A DNA stretch of 64,000 bases from an uncultured Roseovarius sp. (GTDB lineage: Bacteria; Pseudomonadota; Alphaproteobacteria; Rhodobacterales; Rhodobacteraceae), in contig CANMBU010000002.1 in assembly GCA_947496175.1 (NCBI GenBank), positions 1 to 64,000 on the forward strand, in the 5' to 3' direction. Every line of letters starts with the position of its first letter. Within the stretch, counting starts at the first letter, position 1. Both the position numbers and the translations under genes were made by a program. The notes under the pieces are model-generated. The model had not been told where the DNA came from. It did no database searches and saw nothing but the letters and a program-made list of their open reading frames with translations. This document shows, one piece after another, positions 25,019-33,086 of the stretch.

Positions 25019-25605
25019 CGCCACTTGGAGCAAAACAGCTCGTGCTGGAAACTGATCGATTGCGACTGATCCCGTTCAGCCTTGATGATCTAGATATTGC
25101 GCGGGCTTTGCTTTGCGACAGAGACGTCATGAGGTATGTCGCCGACCCGATGTCGCCCGTGCAGGTGGCCGAGCAAATGCACAACTATATCAGACGTGGT
25201 GCAGGAGGGCGGATCGGTATCTGGTGTGTGGCCCGCAAGGACACGGGCCAGAAAATCGGTGATTGCGTGTTGTTGCCAGTTCCCATTGAAACGGAGGACT
25301 ATGACTGGAGCCTGCTGTCCGAACATGCCTACCCTGATGCGCATATCGAGGTGGGGTATCTCTTGATCCCAGAGGCGTGGGGGCAAGGGTATGCCACTGA
25401 AATCTGTGCGCGGCTGTTGAAGTTTGCGTTTGAGCAAACCGCTTTAGACCAAGTCGTCGCAACGACAGACAGCGCAAACCACAAATCACGCCATGTTCTG
25501 GGCAAATGCGGCCTCCAATTTAAGGGGCAAAGGCGCGCCTATGGGTATGACGATGTGGACTGGTTCGAAATCGAGAGAGGCGACTGGAGGTCTGACACGA
25601 TCTAG
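25015..25605 (+). CDS. GNAT family N-acetyltransferase (RimJ/RimL type)
   Basis: This 196-residue protein matches the RimJ/RimL-like acetyltransferase fold: LVLETDRLRLIPFSLDDLDIARALL at the start, HIEVGYLLIPEAWGQGYATEICARLLKFAFE (acetyl-CoA binding R/Q-x-x-G-x-G/A turn as GQGYAT) and ATTDSANHKSRHVLGKCGLQFKG near the end. It starts with GTG at 25015, overlapping the transporter stop, so the pair is cotranscribed. It ends 4 bases inside the convergent aminotransferase gene. The acceptor is unknown; coupling to an exporter may mean modification of the exported compound. Confidence 0.88.
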   Translation: MTPLGAKQLVLETDRLRLIPFSLDDLDIARALLCDRDVMRYVADPMSPVQVAEQMHNYIRRGAGGRIGIWCVARKDTGQKIGDCVLLPVPIETEDYDWSLLSEHAYPDAHIEVGYLLIPEAWGQGYATEICARLLKFAFEQTALDQVVATTDSANHKSRHVLGKCGLQFKGQRRAYGYDDVDWFEIERGDWRSDTI

Positions 25606-27002
25606 GCGCCGTATTCCGCACTGAGCCTGGTCAACCCCGCTTCCATGATGTCGAACATCTCGTCTATTTGCGCCTCGGTCATGATAAGCGGTGGCGAGAA
25701 GACGGCCATATTGCCGAAGGGGCGTAACAAGAGTCCCATCTCTTCACAGGCCGCATCCAGTTTGTTGCCGAATTGCAGATGCGCGGCATAGGTCTCGTCA
25801 GACAATTCCGGGCGACACTCCAGACACCCCAGAAGGCCCATGCCACGGGCGTCCCCAACGATGTCGAATTTCTCACCAATGGCGCGCAGGCGCCCTTGGA
25901 AATATGGCGTGATACGCTGCACGTGACCGAGGATGTCTTCGCGCTCCATGATCTCGATGTTCTTAAGCGCCGCGGCACAGCCTACCGGATGCCCGGAATA
26001 GGTGTAGCCGTTGTAGAAGGTGTCATTCTCGGCGTTGCCGCGCATCTGGTCGACCACGCGATCAGACAAAATACAGGCCCCCAGCGGGATGTACCCCGAG
26101 GTCAGGCCCTTGGCGCAGGTGATGATGTCAGGCACGATGTCAAAGACCGGCTCAGACGCAAACCAATGCCCCATGCGACCAAAGCCGGTGACGACCTCAT
26201 CCGAGATGTAGAGGATGTCATGCTTGTGACACAGATCCAGCGTGCGTTTATGATAGCCCGGCGGTGGCACGATGATCCCGCCCGAGCACAGGACCGGCTC
26301 AGCGATGAAGGCGGCGATTTTATCTGCGCCGACCTCGGCGATGGCGGCTTCCATATCGGCCAGTTTCGCATCGCACCAATCCTCAAGGCTCATGCCATCT
26401 GGGCGGCCATAGGGGTTAATGTCGGGCAGGAAATGCACAAGCTCATCGGCCTTGTCGAACTGTGTCTTGAAGCGTTCCTTTCCGGTCATGGTCGAGGCCA
26501 GATAGGTCGAGCCGTGATAGGCTTTTTCACGCGATAGTATGATCTTTTTCTCGGGCCGACCCATTCGATTGTTCATGAACTGAACCGCGCGCAGGGCTGT
26601 GTCCACTGCTGTCGAACCCCCGGTCGTGAAATGCACGGTGTTGAGGTCCCCCGGCGCAAATTCGGCCAGTTTGCGCGCCAAGACGGCGGCAGGCTCTGAG
26701 GTAAAGGACCATGGCGAAGCGTAGGGCATTTGCATGGTCTGCTCTGCAATCGCCTTGGCCATTTCCTCGCGGCCATAGCCAATTTGCACGCACCACATGC
26801 CGCCCGGACCGTCGATGTAACGTTTGCCTGCACTGTCCCAGAGATAGATACCCTCGCCGGTGTTCACGCGCATGTATTCGTCTTTCCCCACACCTTCGAC
26901 CCCGGCCCACGGGTGCAGATGGTGATCGCGGTCCCAGCGAGTCAGATCCTCTTCGCTGGGTGAGTTTGACTTTGTCTTTTGGTTGAGCGTTGTGTTCGAC
27001 AT
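25602..27002 (-). CDS. class III aminotransferase, probable polyamine:pyruvate type (SpuC-like)
   Basis: This 466-residue PLP enzyme has FTTGGSTAVDTALRAVQF, AYHGSTYLASTMTG, LYISDEVVTGFGRMG (PLP-binding aspartate) and IITCAKGLTSGYIPLGA (Schiff-base lysine). This omega-aminotransferase branch includes SpuC, which moves the amino group of putrescine to pyruvate. It is the last gene of the operon that starts with the putrescine transporter, so breakdown of imported diamine to an aminoaldehyde is the natural reading. ATG 27002 lies 5 bases after the rhodanese stop; a longer frame upstream lies within that gene. Confidence 0.87.
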   Translation of the reverse strand: MSNTTLNQKTKSNSPSEEDLTRWDRDHHLHPWAGVEGVGKDEYMRVNTGEGIYLWDSAGKRYIDGPGGMWCVQIGYGREEMAKAIAEQTMQMPYASPWSFTSEPAAVLARKLAEFAPGDLNTVHFTTGGSTAVDTALRAVQFMNNRMGRPEKKIILSREKAYHGSTYLASTMTGKERFKTQFDKADELVHFLPDINPYGRPDGMSLEDWCDAKLADMEAAIAEVGADKIAAFIAEPVLCSGGIIVPPPGYHKRTLDLCHKHDILYISDEVVTGFGRMGHWFASEPVFDIVPDIITCAKGLTSGYIPLGACILSDRVVDQMRGNAENDTFYNGYTYSGHPVGCAAALKNIEIMEREDILGHVQRITPYFQGRLRAIGEKFDIVGDARGMGLLGCLECRPELSDETYAAHLQFGNKLDAACEEMGLLLRPFGNMAVFSPPLIMTEAQIDEMFDIMEAGLTRLSAEYGA

Positions 27003-27006
27003 CGGT

Positions 27007-27405
27007 TCAATCGCCTTTTGTTTTCTCAACGGGCCCGCCCTGTTTTTCCCAGGTCGAGAACCCTTCTTTAAGATGTGCTGCCTCAAATCCCATATCCTGA
27101 AGCGTGGCCACGGTCAGAGCTGAGCGCCAGCCGCTGGCGCAGTGAAACACGTATCTTTTGTCCTGCCCGAAAACCTCTTTGTAATAGGGGCTGTCGGGGT
27201 CGACCCAGAACTCGACCATGCCGCGCGGGGCATGAACACTGCCGGGGATGTATCCGGTTCTTTCGCGCTCGCGCACGTCACGGATGTCAACAATAACGGT
27301 GTTGGGATCGTCCACCTGCGCAATCAGGTCTGCGGTTTCAACCTCTTCAATCCGTGCCCGCGCATCAGCCACCATCTGCGCTGCGGTCTTTTTGAGCTTT
27401 GGCAT
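27007..27405 (-). CDS. single-domain rhodanese-like sulfurtransferase
   Basis: This 132-residue cytoplasmic protein has one rhodanese domain: TVIVDIRDVRERERTGYIPGSVHAPRG (CH2A-type region) and the active loop YVFHCASGWRSALTVATLQDMGF, with catalytic cysteine in CASGWR. It lies in the polyamine operon, 5 bases upstream of the aminotransferase and 60 downstream of the TetR gene. Its link to amine catabolism is not known; handling of sulfur or of a reactive aldehyde is speculative. Confidence 0.9.
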   Translation of the reverse strand: MPKLKKTAAQMVADARARIEEVETADLIAQVDDPNTVIVDIRDVRERERTGYIPGSVHAPRGMVEFWVDPDSPYYKEVFGQDKRYVFHCASGWRSALTVATLQDMGFEAAHLKEGFSTWEKQGGPVEKTKGD

Positions 27406-27465
27406 TGATCAGTCCCTTCTCGTCTTGCCGGGCTTTGCTGCATTCAGAACCAAACGTGCTTTGAG

Positions 27466-28113
27466 TTAAGCCTTGTCCAGTGGAAAATGCTTGGGAAACA
27501 AAAGGCTCAGCGCATGTAGGCTGTCTTGATAACATGTCTCACCGTCAGTCTCTGACGGGTAGAGCATCAAGCAAAGCCAATGACCATCTGAGATGGACTC
27601 AATCAGTCGCGTCGCACGCTGTGCGCTCAGATCTGAATATCCACCATCTTCAATCAGCCGGGCACAGATGCGCATAATCTCTTCAAACCGTTGATTGTCA
27701 TAGCGGTTGTGGATCTTGAGGTAGTTTGGCCGGTACTTGGCCTGTCCCCAAAATGCGAACCAAACGGCCAGCTTTTTGTGGGTGCAGACCTTCTTGTCAA
27801 AATCTGCACGCAGGATCGCGGCGAGTTGCTGTGCAGGGTCTGAACCCGCCTCCTTCTGATACTTGGTCCACAGATCAAAATGCTCTTGCGCCAGATAGCC
27901 GAGCGTTGCGTCATAGAGCGCTTCTTTGCTGGCAAAGTGATAGTTCACAACGCCATGCGAAACCTTTGCCTTTTCCGTTACATGACGCAATGTGGTGTCG
28001 GAAAAGCCGCGTTTGGAGATTGAATCCATCGCCGCCATGATGAGTTGTTTGCGCCGCACGTCCCGCGGGGCTGTGCGTTTACTGGTGGTCTCATGGCGCG
28101 TTTTAACTGGCAT
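27466..28113 (-). CDS. TetR family regulator, BetI-like
   Basis: This 215-residue protein has an N-terminal TetR helix-turn-helix (about residues 20-65: QLIMAAMDSISKRGFSDTTLRHVTEKAKVSHGVVNYHFASKEAL) and a BetI-type C-terminal ligand domain (FAFWGQAKYRPNYLKIHNRYDNQRF, LIESISDGHWLCLMLYP). BetI-like repressors respond to choline or other cationic amines. It is encoded within the transporter operon (TGATG junction with potI), so autoregulation is likely. A GAACGTTC-centred site upstream of potF (32338-32358) resembles the betaine operator core and is the likely target. Confidence 0.88.
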   Translation of the reverse strand: MPVKTRHETTSKRTAPRDVRRKQLIMAAMDSISKRGFSDTTLRHVTEKAKVSHGVVNYHFASKEALYDATLGYLAQEHFDLWTKYQKEAGSDPAQQLAAILRADFDKKVCTHKKLAVWFAFWGQAKYRPNYLKIHNRYDNQRFEEIMRICARLIEDGGYSDLSAQRATRLIESISDGHWLCLMLYPSETDGETCYQDSLHALSLLFPKHFPLDKA

Positions 28114-28955
28114 CAGTCGGCTCGCTCAGCCAATTGCTGATCCAACAGGTCCCGCTTGTGCTGGCGGTACATGATGAGGGCTGCAATGGTCACACAGATC
28201 GCCACGACCAAGATGATGATTGTGGCAAGGGCGTTGATGTCAGGCCGAAGGCCCAAACGGATGCGCGAGAAGATGAGTATTGGAAGCGTGTTTGCCCCGG
28301 GGCCGGTGACAAAGCTTGCGATCACCAGATCATCAAGCGAAAGGGTGAAGGCCAACAGCCAGCCCGATACCAGCGCAGGGGTAAGGCGCGGGATGGTGAT
28401 TGCCGTGAGAACCTTAAACGGTTTTGCGCCCAGGTCTGCGGCAGCTTCTTCAAGGTCCTGACCCATACCGGTCAGGCGCGCTTGCACTGTGACGGCGACA
28501 AACGCCATGGAGAAAGTGATATGCGCGATCGTGATGGTGGTGAATCCACGCTCTGCAGGCCAGCCGATCAATTCTTGCAGGGATATGAAAAACACCAGCA
28601 AGGACAGACCCGTTATGACTTCTGGCATCACCAGTGGCGCGACAAGCATCCCGCCGAAAAGCGTGCGTCCTTTGAATCGGCCAAACCGGACCATCGCAAG
28701 CGCTGCAAGTGTGCCAAGTATGGTGGCGAAAGTCGCATTCACGAAAGCGATCTTGAGACTGAGCGCCACGGCGCTCCAGACTTCGGGGGACTCGAAAAAC
28801 AGCACTTTGTACCAGCGCGTGGACCACCCGCCCCAAACTGGCACCAGCTTGGAGTGGTTGAAAGAGTAGATCACCAAAAGCAAGAGCGGGATGTAAAAGA
28901 AGGCCAGCCCGAGGCTCACCATGACCGTCAGAAAGCGAGAGCGTTTGTTGTACAT
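28113..28955 (-). CDS. potI: putrescine ABC transporter permease PotI
   Basis: This 280-residue inner-membrane protein with six helices has the EAA loop DLEEAAADLGAKPFKVLTAITIPRLTPALVSG that docks on the ATPase, followed by LAFTLSLDDLVIASFVTGPG. The length nearly equals E. coli PotI (281). Gene order SBP-ATPase-permease-permease matches potFGHI rather than potABCD. It starts 3 bases after potH ends. Confidence 0.92.
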   Translation of the reverse strand: MYNKRSRFLTVMVSLGLAFFYIPLLLLVIYSFNHSKLVPVWGGWSTRWYKVLFFESPEVWSAVALSLKIAFVNATFATILGTLAALAMVRFGRFKGRTLFGGMLVAPLVMPEVITGLSLLVFFISLQELIGWPAERGFTTITIAHITFSMAFVAVTVQARLTGMGQDLEEAAADLGAKPFKVLTAITIPRLTPALVSGWLLAFTLSLDDLVIASFVTGPGANTLPILIFSRIRLGLRPDINALATIIILVVAICVTIAALIMYRQHKRDLLDQQLAERAD

Positions 28956-28958
28956 CTC

Positions 28959-29921
28959 CTAACGCCCCTCGTTTTCTTTGCCTTGGTAGTGCTGGAAGAC
29001 GGCGATAGGCACCACGAGAAGGAACAGAAGGACAATGGCGACTGCCGAGGCGACGGGCCAGTCGGTGTTGCGCGAAAACTCGTTAAAGAGCACGCGGCCA
29101 ATCATCTGCACGTTGCCGCCGCCAAGAAGATCGGGAATGACATATTCGCCCGTGGCCGGGATGAACACCAAAAGAGAGCCCGCGATGATACCCGGGATCG
29201 TCAGCGGCAAGGTCACTTTGAAAAAGGTGTTGGTCGGCTTTGATCCAAGATCGGCTGCTGCTTCATTCAGGCTGGTGTCGAGCTTTTCCATATTGGCGTA
29301 AAGCGGCAGGATCATGAACGGCATGTAGGTGTAGACAATACCCACAAAGACCGCGAATTCGGTGTAAAGCATGCGGATCGGCTCATCGATGAGCCCGATC
29401 GAGATCAGCAGGTTGTTGATTGTGCCCTGATCCGCCAAAAGGCCCATCCAGGCATAGACGCGCAACAAGAAAGACGTCCAGAATGGCAAAATCACCAGGA
29501 AAAGCAAAAGCGGCTTCATCACAGGACCGGATCGCACGATCCCATAAGCAATGGGATAGCCAAACAACAGACAGATCAGTGTTGAGAGAACCGAGATCTT
29601 GAGCGAGTTGAGATAAGTGTTGGAATACAGATTGTCGGTCAGGATGTAGGTGAAATTGTCAAAAACAATCCGGATGTTCATTACACCCGTGTCCGTCCAC
29701 TCAATCAGCTTGGTGAACGGGGGGCTTGCGATGGCCAGCTCTGCCAAACTGATCTTGGCGACAATGAAAAACGGAAAGAGAAAGAAGAAGAGCAGCCACA
29801 CAAAAGGGATCAGTATGACGATCTTGCGCCAATTGTTCTGTGCCCGTCTGGCGAGAGATTGCAGAAAACCGATGTCTTGCTGAGAGGTCGCAGAGACCGG
29901 GCTGTTCGTTAGATCGGTCAT
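28959..29921 (-). CDS. potH: putrescine ABC transporter permease PotH
   Basis: This 320-residue protein with six main membrane segments has the EAA loop SLNEAAADLGSKPTNTFFKVTLPLTIPGIIAGSLLVFIPATGEYVIPDLLGGG. The length is close to E. coli PotH (317). It pairs with PotI to form the channel. It overlaps potG by ATGA (29918-29921). Confidence 0.92.
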   Translation of the reverse strand: MTDLTNSPVSATSQQDIGFLQSLARRAQNNWRKIVILIPFVWLLFFFLFPFFIVAKISLAELAIASPPFTKLIEWTDTGVMNIRIVFDNFTYILTDNLYSNTYLNSLKISVLSTLICLLFGYPIAYGIVRSGPVMKPLLLFLVILPFWTSFLLRVYAWMGLLADQGTINNLLISIGLIDEPIRMLYTEFAVFVGIVYTYMPFMILPLYANMEKLDTSLNEAAADLGSKPTNTFFKVTLPLTIPGIIAGSLLVFIPATGEYVIPDLLGGGNVQMIGRVLFNEFSRNTDWPVASAVAIVLLFLLVVPIAVFQHYQGKENEGR

Positions 29922-31042
29922 GAATTTAACAACATCGCGCTGGATGGCTCCCAGCTTAGGTAGACCGTGTCTTCCCAGGTGATGGATTGCTCATTACTCC
30001 GCGACCTGACCTGATTTGGAGCAGTCACATCGACAAGTTGGCCTGTTTTGAGCTTAACCTTATAGATTGAGGTCTCACCCAGATATCCGATCTCTTCAAC
30101 TTCACCGCTGACCTGATTGGGACCCGCCTTTTTGGGCGCTGTTTTGCTCACATGAATTTTTTCGGGCCTTAGGCCAACCCAGATTTGTTTGCCTTCGGTC
30201 ACCGATTGACCGTGGTCGATGTAAACTTCACCAAGGTCAGTATCGACGCGCACATGGTCGGTGCCATCTTCGCTGACGCGTCCGGCAAAAATATTGGCCG
30301 ATCCGATAAAGTCCGCGACAAAGCGCGACTGAGGAAATTCGTAGATCTCATTCGGTGTGCCGATCTGCATGAAGCGTCCGGCATCCATCACGGCCATGCG
30401 GGTGGCCAGTGTCATGGCCTCTTCCTGGTCGTGGGTGACAACGATGAACGTCACGCCGACCTGTTCCTGAATGTTGGCCAACTCAAACTGCGTTTGCTTG
30501 CGCAGTTTCTTGTCCAAAGCGGCGAGCGGTTCATCAAGCAAGAGCAAGCGTGGTTTCTTGACGAGCGCGCGGGCCAAAGCAACTCGTTGCCTTTGACCAC
30601 CAGAAAGCTGTTGCGGTTTGCGTTTCTTGAAGTCCTGTAATTCGACCAGTTGCAGAATTTCATCCACGCGGTCGGTGATTTCGCTTTTGGGAACGCGGTC
30701 TTGTTGCAATCCGAACGCGATGTTCTTTTCAACCGTCATATGCGGGAAAAGCGCATAGCTTTGGAACATCATGTTGGTGGGGCGTTCATAGGCCGAGACA
30801 TTCGACATGTCTTCGCCCCCAATGTTGATCGAGCCGGATTCAGGAAACTCGAACCCTGCAAGCATCCGTAGCAAAGTTGATTTGCCACAACCCGAGCCGC
30901 CCAAAAGGCAAAAAAGCTCACCCTGATAGATGTCGAGATCAATGTTGTCGACAGCGGTAACTGAACCGAATTTCTTTGTCAGGCCACGTATTTGGACCAA
31001 TGGAGTGTTGTTCTCATGGTCAAGCCACGGCGCATCGGTCAC
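29918..31042 (-). CDS. potG: putrescine ABC transporter ATP-binding protein PotG
   Basis: This 374-residue ATPase has Walker A GGSGCGKST, signature LSGGQRQRVALARAL, Walker B LLLLDEPLAALD, switch histidine VVTHDQEEA and a C-terminal TOBE domain (VGLRPEKIHV onwards). I choose GTG 31042, which has GGGGGA at the right distance and gives a length near E. coli PotG (377); the open frame also allows TTG 31060 but with no ribosome site. It energises PotHI. Confidence 0.93.
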   Translation of the reverse strand: MTDAPWLDHENNTPLVQIRGLTKKFGSVTAVDNIDLDIYQGELFCLLGGSGCGKSTLLRMLAGFEFPESGSINIGGEDMSNVSAYERPTNMMFQSYALFPHMTVEKNIAFGLQQDRVPKSEITDRVDEILQLVELQDFKKRKPQQLSGGQRQRVALARALVKKPRLLLLDEPLAALDKKLRKQTQFELANIQEQVGVTFIVVTHDQEEAMTLATRMAVMDAGRFMQIGTPNEIYEFPQSRFVADFIGSANIFAGRVSEDGTDHVRVDTDLGEVYIDHGQSVTEGKQIWVGLRPEKIHVSKTAPKKAGPNQVSGEVEEIGYLGETSIYKVKLKTGQLVDVTAPNQVRSRSNEQSITWEDTVYLSWEPSSAMLLNS

Positions 31043-31087
31043 GGACGGTCCCCCAGTCAAAAATGCTCAATATTTTTGCGAGCGTGG

Positions 31088-31117
31088 GGTGGTGGCATAA
31101 AACCTCACGCCACCACC
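31088..31117 (-). promoter_or_regulatory. intercistronic hairpin between potF and potG
   Basis: GGTGGTGGC (31088-31096) pairs perfectly with GCCACCACC (31109-31117). It lies 15 bases past the potF stop, with no T-run. Such hairpins protect the binding-protein mRNA from decay so that it is made in excess over the membrane subunits. Confidence 0.65.
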
Positions 31118-31132
31118 TGTTTCAAAAAGCGA

Positions 31133-32242
31133 TCAGTTGCCCGCTTTGAAATTGGTCCAAGTTCGCGTTTGCAGACGCTCGACCTTCGGCGGGAGCACTT
31201 TTGTGGTGTACATCTTGGCAACCTGATCAGAAGTTGGGAAAGCCGCCGGGCTTGATGTCACTTCTTCATCCACCAGTTCTTTGCCGGTCTTGTTGGCCGT
31301 CGCATACCAGGTGAAGTTACTGTCCGCCGCGCCAACTTCAGGCCGCATCATGTAGTTAAGGAACAAATGTGCGTCTTCTTTGTTTGCGGCATCCGCAGGG
31401 ATCAACCAGCCGTCAATCCAGAGCTGCGCTGCGCCTTGGCCTTCGGGCAGGAAGAAATCAAGAATGACGCCTGTATCTGCTTCGGCTGCGCCGGACATCG
31501 CCAAAAGCCCATCAGGCCCCCAAGTTGTGGAGATGCAGAACTCTTTCTGTGGCATCCGCTGATACGCATAGTTATCGAACGTTTTGATATGCGGACGGAT
31601 CTTCGCCAGCATTTCCCCAACCGCCTCATAGTCTTCGGAATTGGTCGAGTTCGGGTCGAGCCCCAGATAAGCAAGCGCCATTGGAATGATGTCACCTGGA
31701 GAATCCAGGAATGACACACCACAGGAGGCAACTTTCTCCAGGTGCTCAGGGTTAAAGATAAGATCCATGGAGCCGATTGGTGCGTCAGGATAAGTCGCCT
31801 TCACCAGCTCTTCATTATAGGTCACTCCATGTGTGCCCCACATATACGGAATGAAGTGCTTGTTGCCTGGGTCCCATTCACTGTCGAGCTGCGCCATAAG
31901 GGCCGGGTCAATATGTTTAATGTTGTCCAGCTTTGACATATCGAGCGGAGCGACGATGCCCGCCTTGATCAGGCGCGCTGTATCACTACCGGCGTGGCTC
32001 ACGACATCATAACCGCTATTGCCCGCAAGCAGTTTCGCGTCGATCGACTCAGCGGAATCGTAGGTGTCGTAAATGACCTTGATCCCGTATTCTTTTTCGA
32101 AGTTGGCGATCGTGTCTTCTGCGATGTATTCACCCCAGTTTGTAACCTTCAGCACACGATCTTCAGCAACAGCCGATCCGGCCATCAAAACGCCAACTGC
32201 AACCGTGCAGGTCAGTCCCTTCAGTTTGTATGTAAGTGTCAT
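31133..32242 (-). CDS. potF: putrescine-binding periplasmic protein PotF
   Basis: This 369-residue protein has a signal peptide (cleavage after VAEDR-preceding AVA, near residue 26). It follows E. coli PotF closely in pattern: VTNWGEYIAEDTIANFEKEYGIKVIYDTYDS, YMWGTHGVTYN, CGVSFLDSPG, LGLDPNST, the pocket tryptophan and aspartate in TTWGPDG, the aspartate in LWIDGWLIPADA and the ending RTWTNFKAGN. PotF binds putrescine. It is the first gene of the seven-gene operon. Specificity for putrescine over spermidine is inferred from resemblance, not shown. Confidence 0.92.
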   Translation of the reverse strand: MTLTYKLKGLTCTVAVGVLMAGSAVAEDRVLKVTNWGEYIAEDTIANFEKEYGIKVIYDTYDSAESIDAKLLAGNSGYDVVSHAGSDTARLIKAGIVAPLDMSKLDNIKHIDPALMAQLDSEWDPGNKHFIPYMWGTHGVTYNEELVKATYPDAPIGSMDLIFNPEHLEKVASCGVSFLDSPGDIIPMALAYLGLDPNSTNSEDYEAVGEMLAKIRPHIKTFDNYAYQRMPQKEFCISTTWGPDGLLAMSGAAEADTGVILDFFLPEGQGAAQLWIDGWLIPADAANKEDAHLFLNYMMRPEVGAADSNFTWYATANKTGKELVDEEVTSSPAAFPTSDQVAKMYTTKVLPPKVERLQTRTWTNFKAGN

Positions 32243-32337
32243 ATTGCGGAATTCCTCTCCCTAGGACGACGTTCAATTTTTTGATGAGTGCATCGCGCCT
32301 TTTGTCCGGCGCAGTCCCTCGTTGAGTGATTAACTGG

Positions 32338-32358
32338 TTGAACGTTCGAAAAAACGTT
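32338..32358. promoter_or_regulatory. candidate BetI-type operator upstream of potF
   Basis: TTGAACGTTCGAA (32338-32350) is centred on the 8-bp palindrome GAACGTTC, with a second AACGTT at 32353-32358. Known BetI operators share the TTGAACGT(T/C)CAA core. It lies about 96 bases upstream of potF, whose operon encodes a BetI-like regulator. The gap 32243-32612 also holds the palindrome at 32391. Confidence 0.5.
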
Positions 32359-32390
32359 ATTCGGTGCAAATCAAACGAGTCAAGCTGTAC

Positions 32391-32420
32391 GGTCGCCAGA
32401 TTTGATCAAATCTGACGACC
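32391..32420. promoter_or_regulatory. 30-bp near-perfect palindrome
   Basis: The perfect 18-bp core CAGATTTGATCAAATCTG (32397-32414) is extended by GGTCG and CGACC arms after one mismatch. It has no loop, so it looks like a dimer binding site rather than a terminator. It lies between potF (minus) and the 112-residue gene (plus). Confidence 0.6.
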
Positions 32421-32612
32421 CTTTCAGAGTATGATCAATTCATGACCAAATCCGCACGGTGGGGTTCTTGACACAAGAAATGGATTTCCGAGATTTAGCA
32501 CTGATGCTGAAGTTAGTATCGAGAAACACATAACAACGGGAAAGTGCATTACCTTATGCGGTGCTTTTCTTGTTTGCCGGGATATCCTGAACGAGTTTGG
32601 AAAGTGACACAA

Positions 32613-32951
32613 ATGATCCATATGCTTTGCCGTTTCGATCTCAAGCCGGGCGCGTCAATGGAGGCGGTGCGTGGCTATTATGCCCAGTTTTTCAAAGACA
32701 TGAAGTCAATGGGATATGCGGAGGCAACCGGAGAGATCGGCACCCGAATTGACGACACACCAATGTCCACCGAAGCACCAGAAGCACAACGGTTCTACGT
32801 TGTGATGACCTTCCGGGATCGCGCGCAGCTTGATGAGTCATATGCGTATTTCACTGGCGGACACCTTACTCCGGACCAGCTTGCCGCGCATAACGGGATC
32901 CGGCGCTGGATCACCAATGAGGTGTTCACCTGTTGGGACGATCAGGTTTAG
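32613..32951 (+). CDS. 112-residue conserved-looking hypothetical protein
   Basis: ATG 32613 follows GGAAAG and gives MIHMLCRFDLKPGASMEAVRGYYAQFFKDMKS, which reads like a small alpha/beta-barrel (ferredoxin-like dimer) protein: a strand ending in a polar turn, then a long amphipathic helix. The second half (QRFYVVMTFRDRAQLDESYAYFTGG) repeats the strand-helix pattern. I did not recognise a defined family with certainty. It lies between the putrescine operon and the amine-oxidation cassette and points towards the latter, 135 bases upstream. Confidence 0.65.
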   Translation: MIHMLCRFDLKPGASMEAVRGYYAQFFKDMKSMGYAEATGEIGTRIDDTPMSTEAPEAQRFYVVMTFRDRAQLDESYAYFTGGHLTPDQLAAHNGIRRWITNEVFTCWDDQV

Positions 32952-33022
32952 CTACCCCAAAATTTCTTTCAAAAAAAACTGCGTCTAGCTCCGCTGCCCT
33001 TGGTTGTGTAGTCTCTTTTTGA

Positions 33023-33038
33023 CTGACTGTTCAGTCAG
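33023..33038. promoter_or_regulatory. candidate TetR-type operator before the amine cassette
   Basis: CTGACTG-TT-CAGTCAG has perfect 7-bp arms with a 2-base centre, 48 bases upstream of ATG 33087. The form is typical of TetR/AcrR sites. The only TetR gene in the window is in the putrescine operon, whose own candidate site differs, so a separate regulator is likely. Confidence 0.5.
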
Positions 33039-33086
33039 ATTCGGAATCAGAATTGGCTTTGTGAAGGTTTTGAGGAGCACTTTCAT

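Noticed and set aside
28134-29243. 369-codon plus-strand frame opposite potI and potH
   Set aside because: Antisense to two well-defined permeases; composition is that of a reverse-frame artefact.
32480-32533. 17-codon frame starting MDFRDLALMLKLVS, like a LysR N-terminus
   Set aside because: Too short to judge; no following remnant of a LysR gene in any frame.
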